From the IMG/VR virus record IMGVR_UViG_3300027777_000087, positions 1-32,637 of that record: DNA of 32,637 nucleotides, one strand, 5' to 3'. This stretch comes from a virus. The notes beneath the pieces are model-generated. The model was given only the letters and a program-made list of their open reading frames with translations. It did no database searches and was not told the DNA's origin. Below, in pieces: positions 24,556 to 31,409 of this stretch. Position 1 is the first letter of the stretch. Each line of letters opens with the position of its first letter. The position numbers were made by a program, and so were the translations under genes.

Positions 24556-25022
24556 GCGCGTCTCCCCAAAAATAGAGTTGTGAAAAAATAACTCAGGCCG
24601 ATAGCCGCCAAAAATATTGCAATCCAAAAGGCCATACTGACAGCCTCCATTATCTGCTGACGCTTCTTGGCCTTAGCCAGCGCTGCTTCCATCTCCGCCT
24701 TCTTGCGCTTCTGGATGATGTTGTTGCGTTCCAGCAGCACACCCTCCCACACATCCGCATTGCCCGACCAGATGAGCATGTTCTTGAGTTCCGTCTCGGC
24801 TTCGGCAAGCTGCTTGGCCTGCATCACCGTTTCCAGCGCTTGCGCCGTGTCGCTCTTGAACTTCTTGGGGTTGTTCGCCGCCTGCTGAACAACGTCCTTG
24901 GCCTCAAAAAACTTACCCAAATCAGATGCAATGCCTTGGACATCCTTGCCCAGCTTGATGGCTGCTTGGATTCCTTTCACCGCTGCCTGAGCGGCTGCAA
25001 ATGCGGTGAACGGGTCTATCAT
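24552..25022 (-). CDS. Phage membrane protein with C-terminal TM helix
   Basis: 156 aa. It starts MIDPFTAFAAAQAAVKGIQAAIKLGKDVQG, an amphipathic helical start seen in many marine and freshwater phage proteins. A long charged coiled coil follows (about 70-122: AEAETELKNMLIWSG then ERNNIIQKRKKAEMEAALAKAKKRQQ). Residues about 126-150 (AVSMAFWIAIFLAAIGLSYFFTT) form a transmembrane helix, and the protein ends with basic GRRA. It precedes the holin (ATGA overlap), suggesting a lysis or membrane-associated role; a tail-associated function is the alternative. The family function is unknown to me. Confidence 0.65.
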   Translation of the reverse strand: MIDPFTAFAAAQAAVKGIQAAIKLGKDVQGIASDLGKFFEAKDVVQQAANNPKKFKSDTAQALETVMQAKQLAEAETELKNMLIWSGNADVWEGVLLERNNIIQKRKKAEMEAALAKAKKRQQIMEAVSMAFWIAIFLAAIGLSYFFTTLFLGRRA

Positions 25023-25180
25023 TTTCGGTTCACTACTACCCAGCGGCAGATGCGTCCGTCCTTATCTACAAACTCGTTTGTGCTTGGCTTGTCATCTTTC
25101 TTGGGAATGCGGCAGACCAACACCGTTTTTGTCTCGGTATTGGGCCACGGGCTGTCAGCAGATGCAAGCTGGTCAATCAC
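25019..25180 (-). CDS. Small 53-aa protein with GTG start
   Basis: The GTG at 25180 overlaps the stop of the tail-fibre gene (GTGA), and its own stop overlaps the next ATG (ATGA), so it exactly fills the gap. The product begins (V)IDQLASADSPWPNTETKTVLV, continues CRIPKKDDKPST and ends DGRICRWVVVNRK. It is basic at the C-terminus with two cysteines and no membrane segment. No clear Shine-Dalgarno sequence is present, so coupling would be needed. Function unknown. Confidence 0.55.
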   Translation of the reverse strand: MIDQLASADSPWPNTETKTVLVCRIPKKDDKPSTNEFVDKDGRICRWVVVNRK

Positions 25181-26583
25181 GGGTGGGCTGCTTTGTAAGC
25201 ATCAAATTCTGCTCTGAGTTCGTTGATGGCTGCAACAAGCAGTGGGATGGTATCGGTATAAGACATACCCAGCGTTCCCGTTTCTGGGTTCTGCACGTTG
25301 ACTGCTTCAGGCAGCACTGCTTGAACGTCTTGGGCAATTAAGAACGGGCGGCGGGTTTGCGTTGTGTCATTGTTGAAGTAGCCAATAACGGTGCGGAGCG
25401 TAGCAAGTTTTGCAGATGCATTTTCAATTGGCTCAACAATAGTCTTCATGCGCTCATCAGAAACAGAGTTCCAACTATTGCCGGTATTGGTTAAATAAAC
25501 TCCAGAAGTTCCAATAGTAGTACCCCCGGTGGTGATATAAAAATTGCTATCGCCACCGTCGCCAAATCCTATATTAACTTCAACTTGGGCGGTTTTAAAC
25601 ATGTAGATAGATAAGGGCGTACTTGCTGGTCCTACTATTTCAAGTTTTGATTCGCCCGACCTGTTTGCAACTGCGCCAATTAGTAACCGTCCGTTATGGC
25701 GACCACTGGTGTTCTGAAGTCGCATATCTTCCCTGTATGCGCTACTTGCATAACGGCTAAATGTTAAGTCGCCATCAGCCGAATTGCATCGCAATCCATA
25801 GCCGTCAGTTGCATTGCTTTGTTCTAGCTGAAGTTGGTATCCAGAAGTTCCTTGCTTAACCGTTACGTTAGCGCTTGCATTTGGCGAAGTAGTACCAACC
25901 CCCACTTTGCCGCCGTAAGGCTGAATTAGTAAATCCCCAGCAGACGAGCCGCCAGCACTCATCTGTATGTAAGGGAGGTCGCTGGGGCCAGAACCAAACT
26001 GCAATGAATACCCCGATGTGCTTTTTGGTATGATGTTGAAAGCCGCCAAAGAGTAAGCAGTTGCTAAAGATGATGCATTGCTTGTTCCACCAACAACGGC
26101 TAGCTTTGCAACAGGTGAAGCAGTTCCAACCCCCACGTTGCCGCTTGCATATAAGTCAGTAAACGCCCCCGCACCAGAGGTGTTGGCTACCTTTACAAAG
26201 TCTGTGCCGTTCCAAGCACACACGGCTTTTTCGCCTTGGACGATAGTTACCCCGGTGGTAGGGCCAACGCCGCGCAGCACGATGCTCTGAGTGCTGGAGC
26301 TTTTATTGATAACAACGTACACTTTGGACTGCGCTGGGGCTGTGATGTTACGGGTTACCGTGCCCCCTGCTGTCCACAAGATGATGGCTTCACGGGCTTC
26401 GTTGGCAGCACCGGTAGTTGTGGACAGCGTAATGTCTGCGTCTGTGCTGATTGTGGTTGTGCCTGAAACGGCAGAGTCCAGCAACGAGGTAATAGAGTTG
26501 TTAACCGTATCGCCCCACGTACCAGACAGTTCTCCAGTGACTGGGAGCGCCAGACCAAGTAGTGATGTATATGCAGTAGTCAT
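25177..26583 (-). CDS. Tail fibre with C-terminal S74 intramolecular chaperone
   Basis: 468 aa. Residues 1-140 form a head part common in phage fibres (LGLALPVTGELSGTWGDTVNNSIT, VYVVINKSSSTQSIVLRG, AVCAWNGTDFVKV). The shaft has GNVGVGTASPVAKLAVVGG and GKVGVGTTSPNASANVTV boxes typical of triple-beta-helix fibres. From 373, SVSDERMKTIVEPIENASAKL with Ser375/Lys380 and FLIAQDVQAVLPEAV match the peptidase S74 (endosialidase CIMCD) chaperone, which trimerises the fibre and then cuts itself off before the Ser. This is probably the receptor-binding fibre. GAGGT 7 nt upstream supports the ATG. A GTG-start gene follows by overlap. Confidence 0.88.
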   Translation of the reverse strand: MTTAYTSLLGLALPVTGELSGTWGDTVNNSITSLLDSAVSGTTTISTDADITLSTTTGAANEAREAIILWTAGGTVTRNITAPAQSKVYVVINKSSSTQSIVLRGVGPTTGVTIVQGEKAVCAWNGTDFVKVANTSGAGAFTDLYASGNVGVGTASPVAKLAVVGGTSNASSLATAYSLAAFNIIPKSTSGYSLQFGSGPSDLPYIQMSAGGSSAGDLLIQPYGGKVGVGTTSPNASANVTVKQGTSGYQLQLEQSNATDGYGLRCNSADGDLTFSRYASSAYREDMRLQNTSGRHNGRLLIGAVANRSGESKLEIVGPASTPLSIYMFKTAQVEVNIGFGDGGDSNFYITTGGTTIGTSGVYLTNTGNSWNSVSDERMKTIVEPIENASAKLATLRTVIGYFNNDTTQTRRPFLIAQDVQAVLPEAVNVQNPETGTLGMSYTDTIPLLVAAINELRAEFDAYKAAHP

Positions 26584-26591
26584 GTGTTACC

Positions 26592-27413
26592 TCAAGTTAC
26601 TATTTCCGTCCAATTAGCGGTTTGGGTACTGCTTATTGAGCCCCAGTTTGCTGTTTGTGAATTGCCTATATTTTGCCAGTTTGCAGTCTGCATGTCATCA
26701 ATCAACTTCCAGTAGACAGCGATAACAACACCGATATCTCCTTGTGCGTAATTGCCCGTCAAAACAAAACTTCTTGGCCCTAAACTGACCGTACCAACTG
26801 CGCCGCTGGCAGACCTGCCAGATAACGCAATAATTGTCTCAGGCCCAACTGTTCCAATGAAGCCCGCTGCTGTATCTGGCAACAACGGGACAATGACCTG
26901 ACCCAACGCCCCAACAGCCCCAACACCGGTCAAAGCCTCTGCGTTGGTTACTGCAACTGTTCCAACTGCCCCGCTGGCAGACTTGCCGCTCAAAGCAAAG
27001 GACGTATCCCTCGTTAGAGTTCCAACTGCGCCAGTAGCCACATCGCCGGTCAGGGCTACTGTTCTAGTAACGCCCAGCGTTCCTACGCTGCCTGTGGCTG
27101 CATTGCCTGCTAGGTCAAACGCTTTGCCCTGAGTAACCGTACCAACCGCGCCTGAAGCCGCCACGCCGCTCAGTGCAACCGTAATGACCGGGCCAACCGT
27201 ACCTACGAACCCGCTTGCAATGTCCCCCGTCTCTGCTGCGGACTGGCTTGGAGAGACTGTGCCTACCGAACCTGTTGCTGAATTGCCGGTGAGGGCAATC
27301 GTAATTCCCGGAGTCGCCGCTCCCACGGCCCCCGAGGCGGTATCTCCTGTTATCTGAAAAGCACCGCCCCAGCCGTTAGCGCCCCAAGTATCGTCGCCCC
27401 AGCCGAGAGACAC
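26592..27413 (-). CDS. Repeat-rich fibre-like virion protein
   Basis: 273 aa. After a Trp/Gly start (SLGWGDDTWGANGWGG), residues about 21-225 consist of about eleven repeats of roughly 20 aa with the pattern LTGxxATGxVGTVxxxxxxA. The C-terminus has three copies of QTANW (MQTANWQNI, SQTANWGSI, TQTANWTEI). Repeating short beta units suggest a beta-helix or fibrous shaft, probably part of a fibre or virion surface decoration. It lies directly upstream of the S74 fibre in transcription. Repeat number may vary between relatives. No catalytic motif. Confidence 0.7.
   Translation of the reverse strand: MSLGWGDDTWGANGWGGAFQITGDTASGAVGAATPGITIALTGNSATGSVGTVSPSQSAAETGDIASGFVGTVGPVITVALSGVAASGAVGTVTQGKAFDLAGNAATGSVGTLGVTRTVALTGDVATGAVGTLTRDTSFALSGKSASGAVGTVAVTNAEALTGVGAVGALGQVIVPLLPDTAAGFIGTVGPETIIALSGRSASGAVGTVSLGPRSFVLTGNYAQGDIGVVIAVYWKLIDDMQTANWQNIGNSQTANWGSISSTQTANWTEIVT
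26738..27353 (-). repeat. About eleven tandem 60-bp coding repeats
   Basis: The DNA for the GxxAxGxVGTV units repeats with a period of about 60 bp (57-63 bp), diverged but in frame. Copies around 26800-26825 and 26960-26990 share CCGCTGGCAGAC. They code the fibre-like repeats and are not CRISPR, since the whole unit is translated. Confidence 0.8.
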
Positions 27414-27422
27414 AGCCTATCC

Positions 27423-27908
27423 TTACGTTGTAGCCAACCGCAGCAAGCCAGTAGTCGTAGTATTGGAAGGCATAGTCAGTGTGAATGTGCCCGCCGTGAT
27501 GGTCTGGTCACCAAACGTGTAAACGGCCACAGCCTTGTTGCTCTGCGTGGAGTTGTAGACCAAGACCGCGTTGAACGCTGTAGTGATAGTCAGTGCAGTC
27601 CAAGAGAAACTTGCCGTAGGAGTCCAGTACGCCACACCGGCAGTCGCCGAACTGTTTGTCGCAATCGGAGCCGTACCGTTGGTCACCGTGACACCGCCAG
27701 CCGTGTATCCAGAGCCGGACGTATTGGTCACTTCACCAGTGGTGGAGTACGCGGTAGTGGCTGCATTAACGGTTGCAGAGGTGAAGTAAAGCGCAGCTTT
27801 AAACGTATCGGCAGTGGTAGCCGCACGAATAGGAGCCACACCAAAATTGTGCGTTCCAGTCATCAGTTCCCCCATGAAGGAGGTACACATTGAAGCAGTA
27901 TTTGCCAT
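27423..27908 (-). CDS. Small structural protein, paralogue of the gene at 28103-28519
   Basis: 161 aa, beta-rich and Thr/Ala-rich. Core patterns: ADTFKAALYFTSATVNAATTAYSTTGEV, SGYTAGGVTVTNG, SFSWTALTITTAFNAVLVYNSTQSNKAVAVYTFG and FTLTMPSNTTTTGLLRL. The same series occurs in the 138-aa protein two genes upstream, with shared residues at TTxYSTTxEV, SGYTAGGxT, IxxYNxTQxNKxIAV and FTxTMPxNT, so they are paralogues. This copy has an extra N-terminal stretch (MANTASMCTSFMGELMTGTHNFGV). Probably a virion surface or tail component; function inferred from location. AAGGA upstream supports the start. Confidence 0.7.
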   Translation of the reverse strand: MANTASMCTSFMGELMTGTHNFGVAPIRAATTADTFKAALYFTSATVNAATTAYSTTGEVTNTSGSGYTAGGVTVTNGTAPIATNSSATAGVAYWTPTASFSWTALTITTAFNAVLVYNSTQSNKAVAVYTFGDQTITAGTFTLTMPSNTTTTGLLRLATT

Positions 27909-27917
27909 GATTAGTCC

Positions 27918-28106
27918 TTAAAAAGTACCGGTTTCGCCGCCAAATGCGGGCATTTTCTTCAGCGTCACATGCACAGACCGGTGAACCAATTCACCATCTA
28001 GCCAGTATTCCGTCCACGTAGTCGCTTCATTGTCGTTGTCCACCGTGCCGGTACGGTGTTCCAACAGGGAATCATCCATGTCGCCTTTGGTCGTAGTGAC
28101 AATCAA
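27918..28106 (-). CDS. 62-aa protein with TTG start between the paralogues
   Basis: TTG at 28106 overlaps the stop of the preceding gene (TTGA). AGGAG lies 6 nt before it, which settles the start. The product (M)IVTTTKGDMDDSLLEHRTGTVDNDNEATTWTEY followed by WLDGELVHRSVHVTLKK is an all-beta-like small protein commonly found next to these structural proteins. Function unknown; a virion-assembly role is possible given the two flanking paralogues. Confidence 0.65.
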   Translation of the reverse strand: MIVTTTKGDMDDSLLEHRTGTVDNDNEATTWTEYWLDGELVHRSVHVTLKKMPAFGGETGTF

Positions 28107-28519
28107 TTTGAACTCCTGATAAGTGCGGTTGTGGAAGTGTTGGCAGGCATGGTGATTGTAAAGGTCGTGGTTGAGGTTTTGTCTGCCCCAAAGTCAATCA
28201 CTGCAATGGATTTGTTGCCTTGCGTCACGTTGTAAATCAATGCACACCGGGCGGTGATTGCTGCTGTCCAAGCTGTGTTTGCCCAGTTTACATAGGCCGT
28301 GTAGCCAGAAGAATTGATAGCTACCCCAGTCAGCGTATTGCCGCCCGCTGTATAGCCAGACGCTACAACTTCATTGGTGGTTGAGTAGACCGTGGTATCC
28401 GCATTCAGATTAGCATTGCCTGTGTACAGCGCAATCTTGAGGGTATCAGTAGCCAAGTTGTGGACGGCCTGATACAACTCCTTCTTGAAGCTGGTAGTCT
28501 GCGTTTGAACAATGCTCAT
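28103..28519 (-). CDS. Small structural protein, paralogue of 27423-27908
   Basis: 138 aa. TSFKKELYQAVHNLATDTLKIALYTGNANLNADTTVYSTTNEV is followed by ASGYTAGGNTLTGVAINSSG, AITARCALIYNVTQGNKSIAVIDFG and TFTITMPANTSTTALIRS. The pattern recurs in the downstream paralogue. It starts by ATGA overlap with the adaptor gene. Beta-rich, without signal peptide or enzyme motif; likely a virion component. Paralogy with the downstream gene is clear by eye, the virion role is inferred from context. Confidence 0.7.
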   Translation of the reverse strand: MSIVQTQTTSFKKELYQAVHNLATDTLKIALYTGNANLNADTTVYSTTNEVVASGYTAGGNTLTGVAINSSGYTAYVNWANTAWTAAITARCALIYNVTQGNKSIAVIDFGADKTSTTTFTITMPANTSTTALIRSSN

Positions 28520-29211
28520 GTTACCGCCTGCCTATACTGACCGCTGCGATACGCATCTTGCCGTTCCAGACCATCGCCCAGACGTTTAGCCAGTGCAAGG
28601 GCTTCCTTGTACTTGCCTTCATACAACGCAATCAGGTCGGGCTCACCCTTCATAAAGGTGTATGCCTCTACCAACGACCCATACAGCAGCACCGTATCAA
28701 AGTTGTCGCCCAGCCAAGTCGTAGAAGCAGTGACAATAGACGCAGGGTAATAGTAATAGTGCAGTTCAGCGGAGTAGGTTGCGTCAGGTGTTGGGCCAAG
28801 GATGAACGACAACTCGTTGCTGATAGTCGAGCCTGATACTGTCGGGCCAAACAAGGCGTAGTACTTGGGCGTTCCGGTGTCAGTCGGCGTAGGGTATGCC
28901 TCACGCATAAAGTTCACATCCTTATTGAGCAAGAACGTGTACGGGCCGGAACCAGAAAAGATAGCCAAGGAATACGAAGACAAGAAGTCGTCGGGGCAGG
29001 ACAGGTATTTATTACCGGATGTGATTGTCCCCGTCACGTTCTTACGTAAGAAGGGGAACTGTACCGAGTTGTATATACGCTGCTCTGCTTGCTGGATGAA
29101 ACGGTTAATCTGAGCCGTAGACGAGACCGTAGACGAATCCGCAAGGGTAATCGTCGGAAAGTTGTTTTCCGTGTAGGTCTGTATCGCCGATACAAGCTCA
29201 GAGTAGTTCAT
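28516..29211 (-). CDS. Head-tail adaptor-like structural protein
   Basis: 231 aa. N-terminal helix LVSAIQTYTENNFP and INRFIQQAEQRIYNSVQFPFLRKNVTGTIT, then beta strands (KYLSCPDDFLSSYSLAIF, YYALFGPTVSG, LSFILGPTPDATYSAELHYYYYPASI) and the C-terminal helices TVLLYGSLVEAYTFMKGEPDLIALYEGKYKEALALAKRLGDG. This helix-beta-helix layout matches the tail tubular A / P22 gp4-type adaptor group that connects portal and nozzle. It overlaps the preceding gene by 4 nt and the following by 4 nt (ATGA). Role inferred from fold pattern and position. Confidence 0.65.
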   Translation of the reverse strand: MNYSELVSAIQTYTENNFPTITLADSSTVSSTAQINRFIQQAEQRIYNSVQFPFLRKNVTGTITSGNKYLSCPDDFLSSYSLAIFSGSGPYTFLLNKDVNFMREAYPTPTDTGTPKYYALFGPTVSGSTISNELSFILGPTPDATYSAELHYYYYPASIVTASTTWLGDNFDTVLLYGSLVEAYTFMKGEPDLIALYEGKYKEALALAKRLGDGLERQDAYRSGQYRQAVT

Positions 29212-29471
29212 GCCATCGGGCCCCTTGCCATCAGGCCTTTGGTAGCTGCGCCAGTTCCCCGTACTTTGATGCCATCGGTTTTGGTGGGCTCGTTACCAGC
29301 AGATTTGCTCAACCCACCAAGGCTAACGTCCAAACTGTCCAGCTTGCTTTTGTTGGGTTCTTTACCGGGGCTTGCAGCAATCTTCATCGCCTTGCCATCC
29401 ATCGTGTGCGGAGCCGCGTAGACGCTGGCTTGGCCAACTTCTTTGCCGCCTTTTTTCATACTGTATGCCAT
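29208..29471 (-). CDS. Small Gly/Lys-rich virion-type protein
   Basis: 87 aa. It begins MAYSMKKGGKEVGQASVYAAPHTMDGKAMK and ends KTDGIKVRGTGAATKGLMARGPMA. The ending (TDGIKxRGTGAATKGxxARGPMA) is a recognisable conserved tail of small proteins in uncultured podoviruses. The protein is basic, flexible, without membrane segments. It sits with several similarly composed genes (29475-29672 and 31000-32582). Function unknown; virion association is likely. Confidence 0.6.
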   Translation of the reverse strand: MAYSMKKGGKEVGQASVYAAPHTMDGKAMKIAASPGKEPNKSKLDSLDVSLGGLSKSAGNEPTKTDGIKVRGTGAATKGLMARGPMA

Positions 29472-29474
29472 GAT

Positions 29475-29672
29475 TTACCCCGTTTTCTGGCTAGCTGCAC
29501 GAGACAGATTACGACCAAGACGCATACGGTCATCCGTAGTGGGCCCACCTTTTTTCAACTTCAACGAAGTGCCCTTGCCGCCCTTATGCTCTTGCGCATC
29601 GTGCTGCTTGAACGCCTTCTTAATCATGGCCTTGTCTTGCGCCATATCACTTTTCATGCCTTCTTTAGCCAT
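29475..29672 (-). CDS. Small basic KKGG protein
   Basis: 65-66 aa. Two consecutive ATGs (29675 and 29672); AGGAG at 29679-29683 is 3 nt from the first and 6 nt from the second, so the second is preferred. The product MAKEGMKSDMAQDKAMIKKAFKQHDAQEHKGG continues with LKLKKGGPTTDDRMRLGRNLSRAASQKTG, helical and strongly charged, the second half with a KKGG box. Such short Lys/Gly proteins recur in this region and are probably virion- or assembly-associated. No known enzyme motif. Confidence 0.6.
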   Translation of the reverse strand: MAKEGMKSDMAQDKAMIKKAFKQHDAQEHKGGKGTSLKLKKGGPTTDDRMRLGRNLSRAASQKTG

Positions 29673-29681
29673 CATGGACTC

Positions 29682-30071
29682 CTATGAAACCGTTACTGTT
29701 ACCGTGCCAACACTCGTGGTTCCGACCAAGTAGTTGGGTGTCAGACCCACATCAAAATTACTAGCTCCGCCAATCGGATTCCATCCCCACTGGATGTCTC
29801 TACTACCCCCACCGGGGTATCCCAACGTATCCAACCCAGAAGCTACATAGCTGCGGTCGGGGCGCGGATTACGTAAAGCCTGTGGGTCATCTACAGGAAA
29901 CATACCTAGCTGTAGTTGCGGTTGGTCAGGGTCCCAACATGCTGGGCATACTAGCAGATTGTAGTTCTTCGTCTTGATAATTTCTGTGCGCAGAACCTTC
30001 AACTTAAACCGCTGACCGCAGCGGTCACATTCGGAGATTGCATTCTTGCCAGAAGCAAATCTATTACCCAT
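29682..30071 (-). CDS. Zinc-ribbon-like structural protein
   Basis: 129 aa. Residues 15-46 contain CDRCGQRFK and, after a gap, VCPACWD: two C-x2-C pairs forming a zinc ribbon. The next part (PQLQLGMFPVDDPQALRNPRPDRSY) is a conserved-looking stretch in many podovirus small proteins, followed by a Gly-rich tail with YLVGTTSVGTVTVTVS. It sits between the 308-aa structural protein and the small KKGG proteins. It may contact DNA or another virion protein; function not established. Confidence 0.65.
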   Translation of the reverse strand: MGNRFASGKNAISECDRCGQRFKLKVLRTEIIKTKNYNLLVCPACWDPDQPQLQLGMFPVDDPQALRNPRPDRSYVASGLDTLGYPGGGSRDIQWGWNPIGGASNFDVGLTPNYLVGTTSVGTVTVTVS

Positions 30072-30073
30072 GA

Positions 30074-31000
30074 CTACCGCCCAATATAGGTCTGACGCGG
30101 CACCAAACGCAGGGCCGCTTTCTCATGGTCTTCATAGGCTGCAAGTTCCCAAGCCTCGTCATACTGGGCCTTCAGCATAGGTATGCGCTCCATGCCTGTA
30201 GGAATTTTGCCCGCGATGTGAAACGCTAGCCCTGCTGCCATGCAGGGGATAAACCGGAATGGTACGTCCATGATGTTCACGCCACCGCCAGCATCTTGGG
30301 TACGGCGCAGACGCCAGTAAGCCAGTGTGTATGTTTGCGCGTTGTCAGGTGTAGGCCAGACGGTCACGGCGGGAAGCTGTTGCCAGTAGACGGTAGCCCC
30401 AGAAGTGTGCGCCGCAGCGATGGTATTGTTCTGCGCACGAAAACAGCTATACAGGGTATTCCCTGATATGTAGCCGTAGTTGATGGTCTCTGAGTCAATC
30501 TTAATAAACCCAGAAGCAGGCAGGCCCACTGTGGAGCTAAGGGTAATCTGGGTATCCGTGCTCGTGATTGTGCTAGCTAAGGTCAACCCCACTACCGAAG
30601 TCTGGCCGTTGTACCGTTGAATCCAAATCTGGATAGGCCGCGCTTGGGTCAGCTTGTTAGGGATAGTGGCGTAGGTAGAAACACTGATGCGGGTAATGGT
30701 CAGGTCGGCCTGATTGGAAGTGCTGTTGGCATCCGTGCGGATTAGGTGCTCCAGCAAATCAATCGTATCGTCAGGCAGGGGGTAGGTGTTCTGCCCTTGC
30801 ACCAACTGAATTGTGCCCGGCTCAATCGTCCACAGGTTAATGCCTCGGTTAGCCCAGTCGGCAAACATGATGTTGAGGCTGCGCCGCGCTGTGCGCAGGT
30901 CATAGCCCGTACGTAGTTCGCTTCCAGCCCGCTCAAAAGCCTCCTCGACCAACTCGGTGAGGTCGAGGTTAAAAGCTGTGGAGCCGGAGGTATTTGCCAT
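30074..31000 (-). CDS. P22 gp4-like structural protein with inserted beta domain
   Basis: 308 aa. The N-terminal part DLTELVEEAFERAGSELRTGYDLRTARRSLNIMFADWANRGINLWTIEPGTIQL and PLPDDTIDLLEH, plus the C-terminal WPTPDNAQTYTLAYWRLRRTQDAGG, DVPFRFIPCMAAGLAFHIA and YDEAWELAAYEDHEKAALRLVPR, match adaptor or accessory proteins of podoviruses. Between IWIQRYNGQ and the WPTP strand lies an insert (about 140-208): LTLASTITSTDTQITLSSTVGLPASGFIKIDSETINYGYISGN ending AAAHTSGATVYW, a beta module frequent in fibres. It starts at the TAATG overlap with a 58-aa gene. Neck function is inferred. Confidence 0.65.
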   Translation of the reverse strand: MANTSGSTAFNLDLTELVEEAFERAGSELRTGYDLRTARRSLNIMFADWANRGINLWTIEPGTIQLVQGQNTYPLPDDTIDLLEHLIRTDANSTSNQADLTITRISVSTYATIPNKLTQARPIQIWIQRYNGQTSVVGLTLASTITSTDTQITLSSTVGLPASGFIKIDSETINYGYISGNTLYSCFRAQNNTIAAAHTSGATVYWQQLPAVTVWPTPDNAQTYTLAYWRLRRTQDAGGGVNIMDVPFRFIPCMAAGLAFHIAGKIPTGMERIPMLKAQYDEAWELAAYEDHEKAALRLVPRQTYIGR

Positions 31001-31176
31001 TATTTCTTCAGACCTTTAAGGGTTTCAGCCAGACGGGCACGTTGACCCATCTTGCCGGGAGCTTTTGCAGCCTTAGCAAGCTTTTTAGCGGGGATAGGCT
31101 TATCGCCCTTCACACCAAGCGATGCACGCAGTGCACCGGGCTTTTTAATTGCTTTCTGAATCCACTTCTCGGCCAT
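31000..31176 (-). CDS. 58-aa basic protein (gene e)
   Basis: ATG at 31176 overlaps the preceding stop (TAATG), with GAGGT 7 nt before it; its stop TAA (31000-31002) overlaps the next ATG likewise. It starts MAEKWIQKAIKKPGALRASL and continues GVKGDKPIPAKKLAKAAK, APGKMGQRARLAETLKGLKK. Such KKPGALRxSLGVK...KMGQRARLAETL proteins are common in uncultured phages; function unknown. Strongly basic, probably helical; it could bind nucleic acid or the virion. Confidence 0.75.
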   Translation of the reverse strand: MAEKWIQKAIKKPGALRASLGVKGDKPIPAKKLAKAAKAPGKMGQRARLAETLKGLKK

Positions 31177-31409
31177 TATCTGTACCTCGCTGTTTTACTT
31201 GCAATGCTCTTGGGCTGGGCTACGAACTGTTTACCTGCTGCTTTACCCGCACGTTTGGCTTTGGTGGTTGCAGCGTACTCGGATGGGGACAAGGACTTTA
31301 TAGCAGCTTCAGGGAGGTATCGCTCACCTGTTTTTGACGATGGCTTTCCCGACTTAGTGCGCCATTTCTGGTCACCCCAAGCTTTGAGGGATTGCTGCGG
31401 TGCTTTCAA
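31176..31409 (-). CDS. 77-aa basic protein with TTG start (gene d)
   Basis: TTG at 31409 with GGAGG 10 nt upstream; no in-frame ATG follows, so TTG is the start. The previous gene's stop overlaps it (TTGA). The product (M)KAPQQSLKAWGDQKWRTKSGKPSSKTGERYLPEAAIK continues with LSPSEYAATTKAKRAGKAAGKQFVAQPKSIASKTARYR, and resembles small basic proteins with the KW-x-TKSGKPS-x-x-TGERYLP signature known from phages and large viruses. Function unknown; no signal or membrane segment. Confidence 0.7.
   Translation of the reverse strand: MKAPQQSLKAWGDQKWRTKSGKPSSKTGERYLPEAAIKSLSPSEYAATTKAKRAGKAAGKQFVAQPKSIASKTARYR

Noticed and set aside
26738-27353. Possible CRISPR array
   Set aside because: The periodic units are translated in one open frame and diverge throughout; there are no constant repeats with unique spacers.
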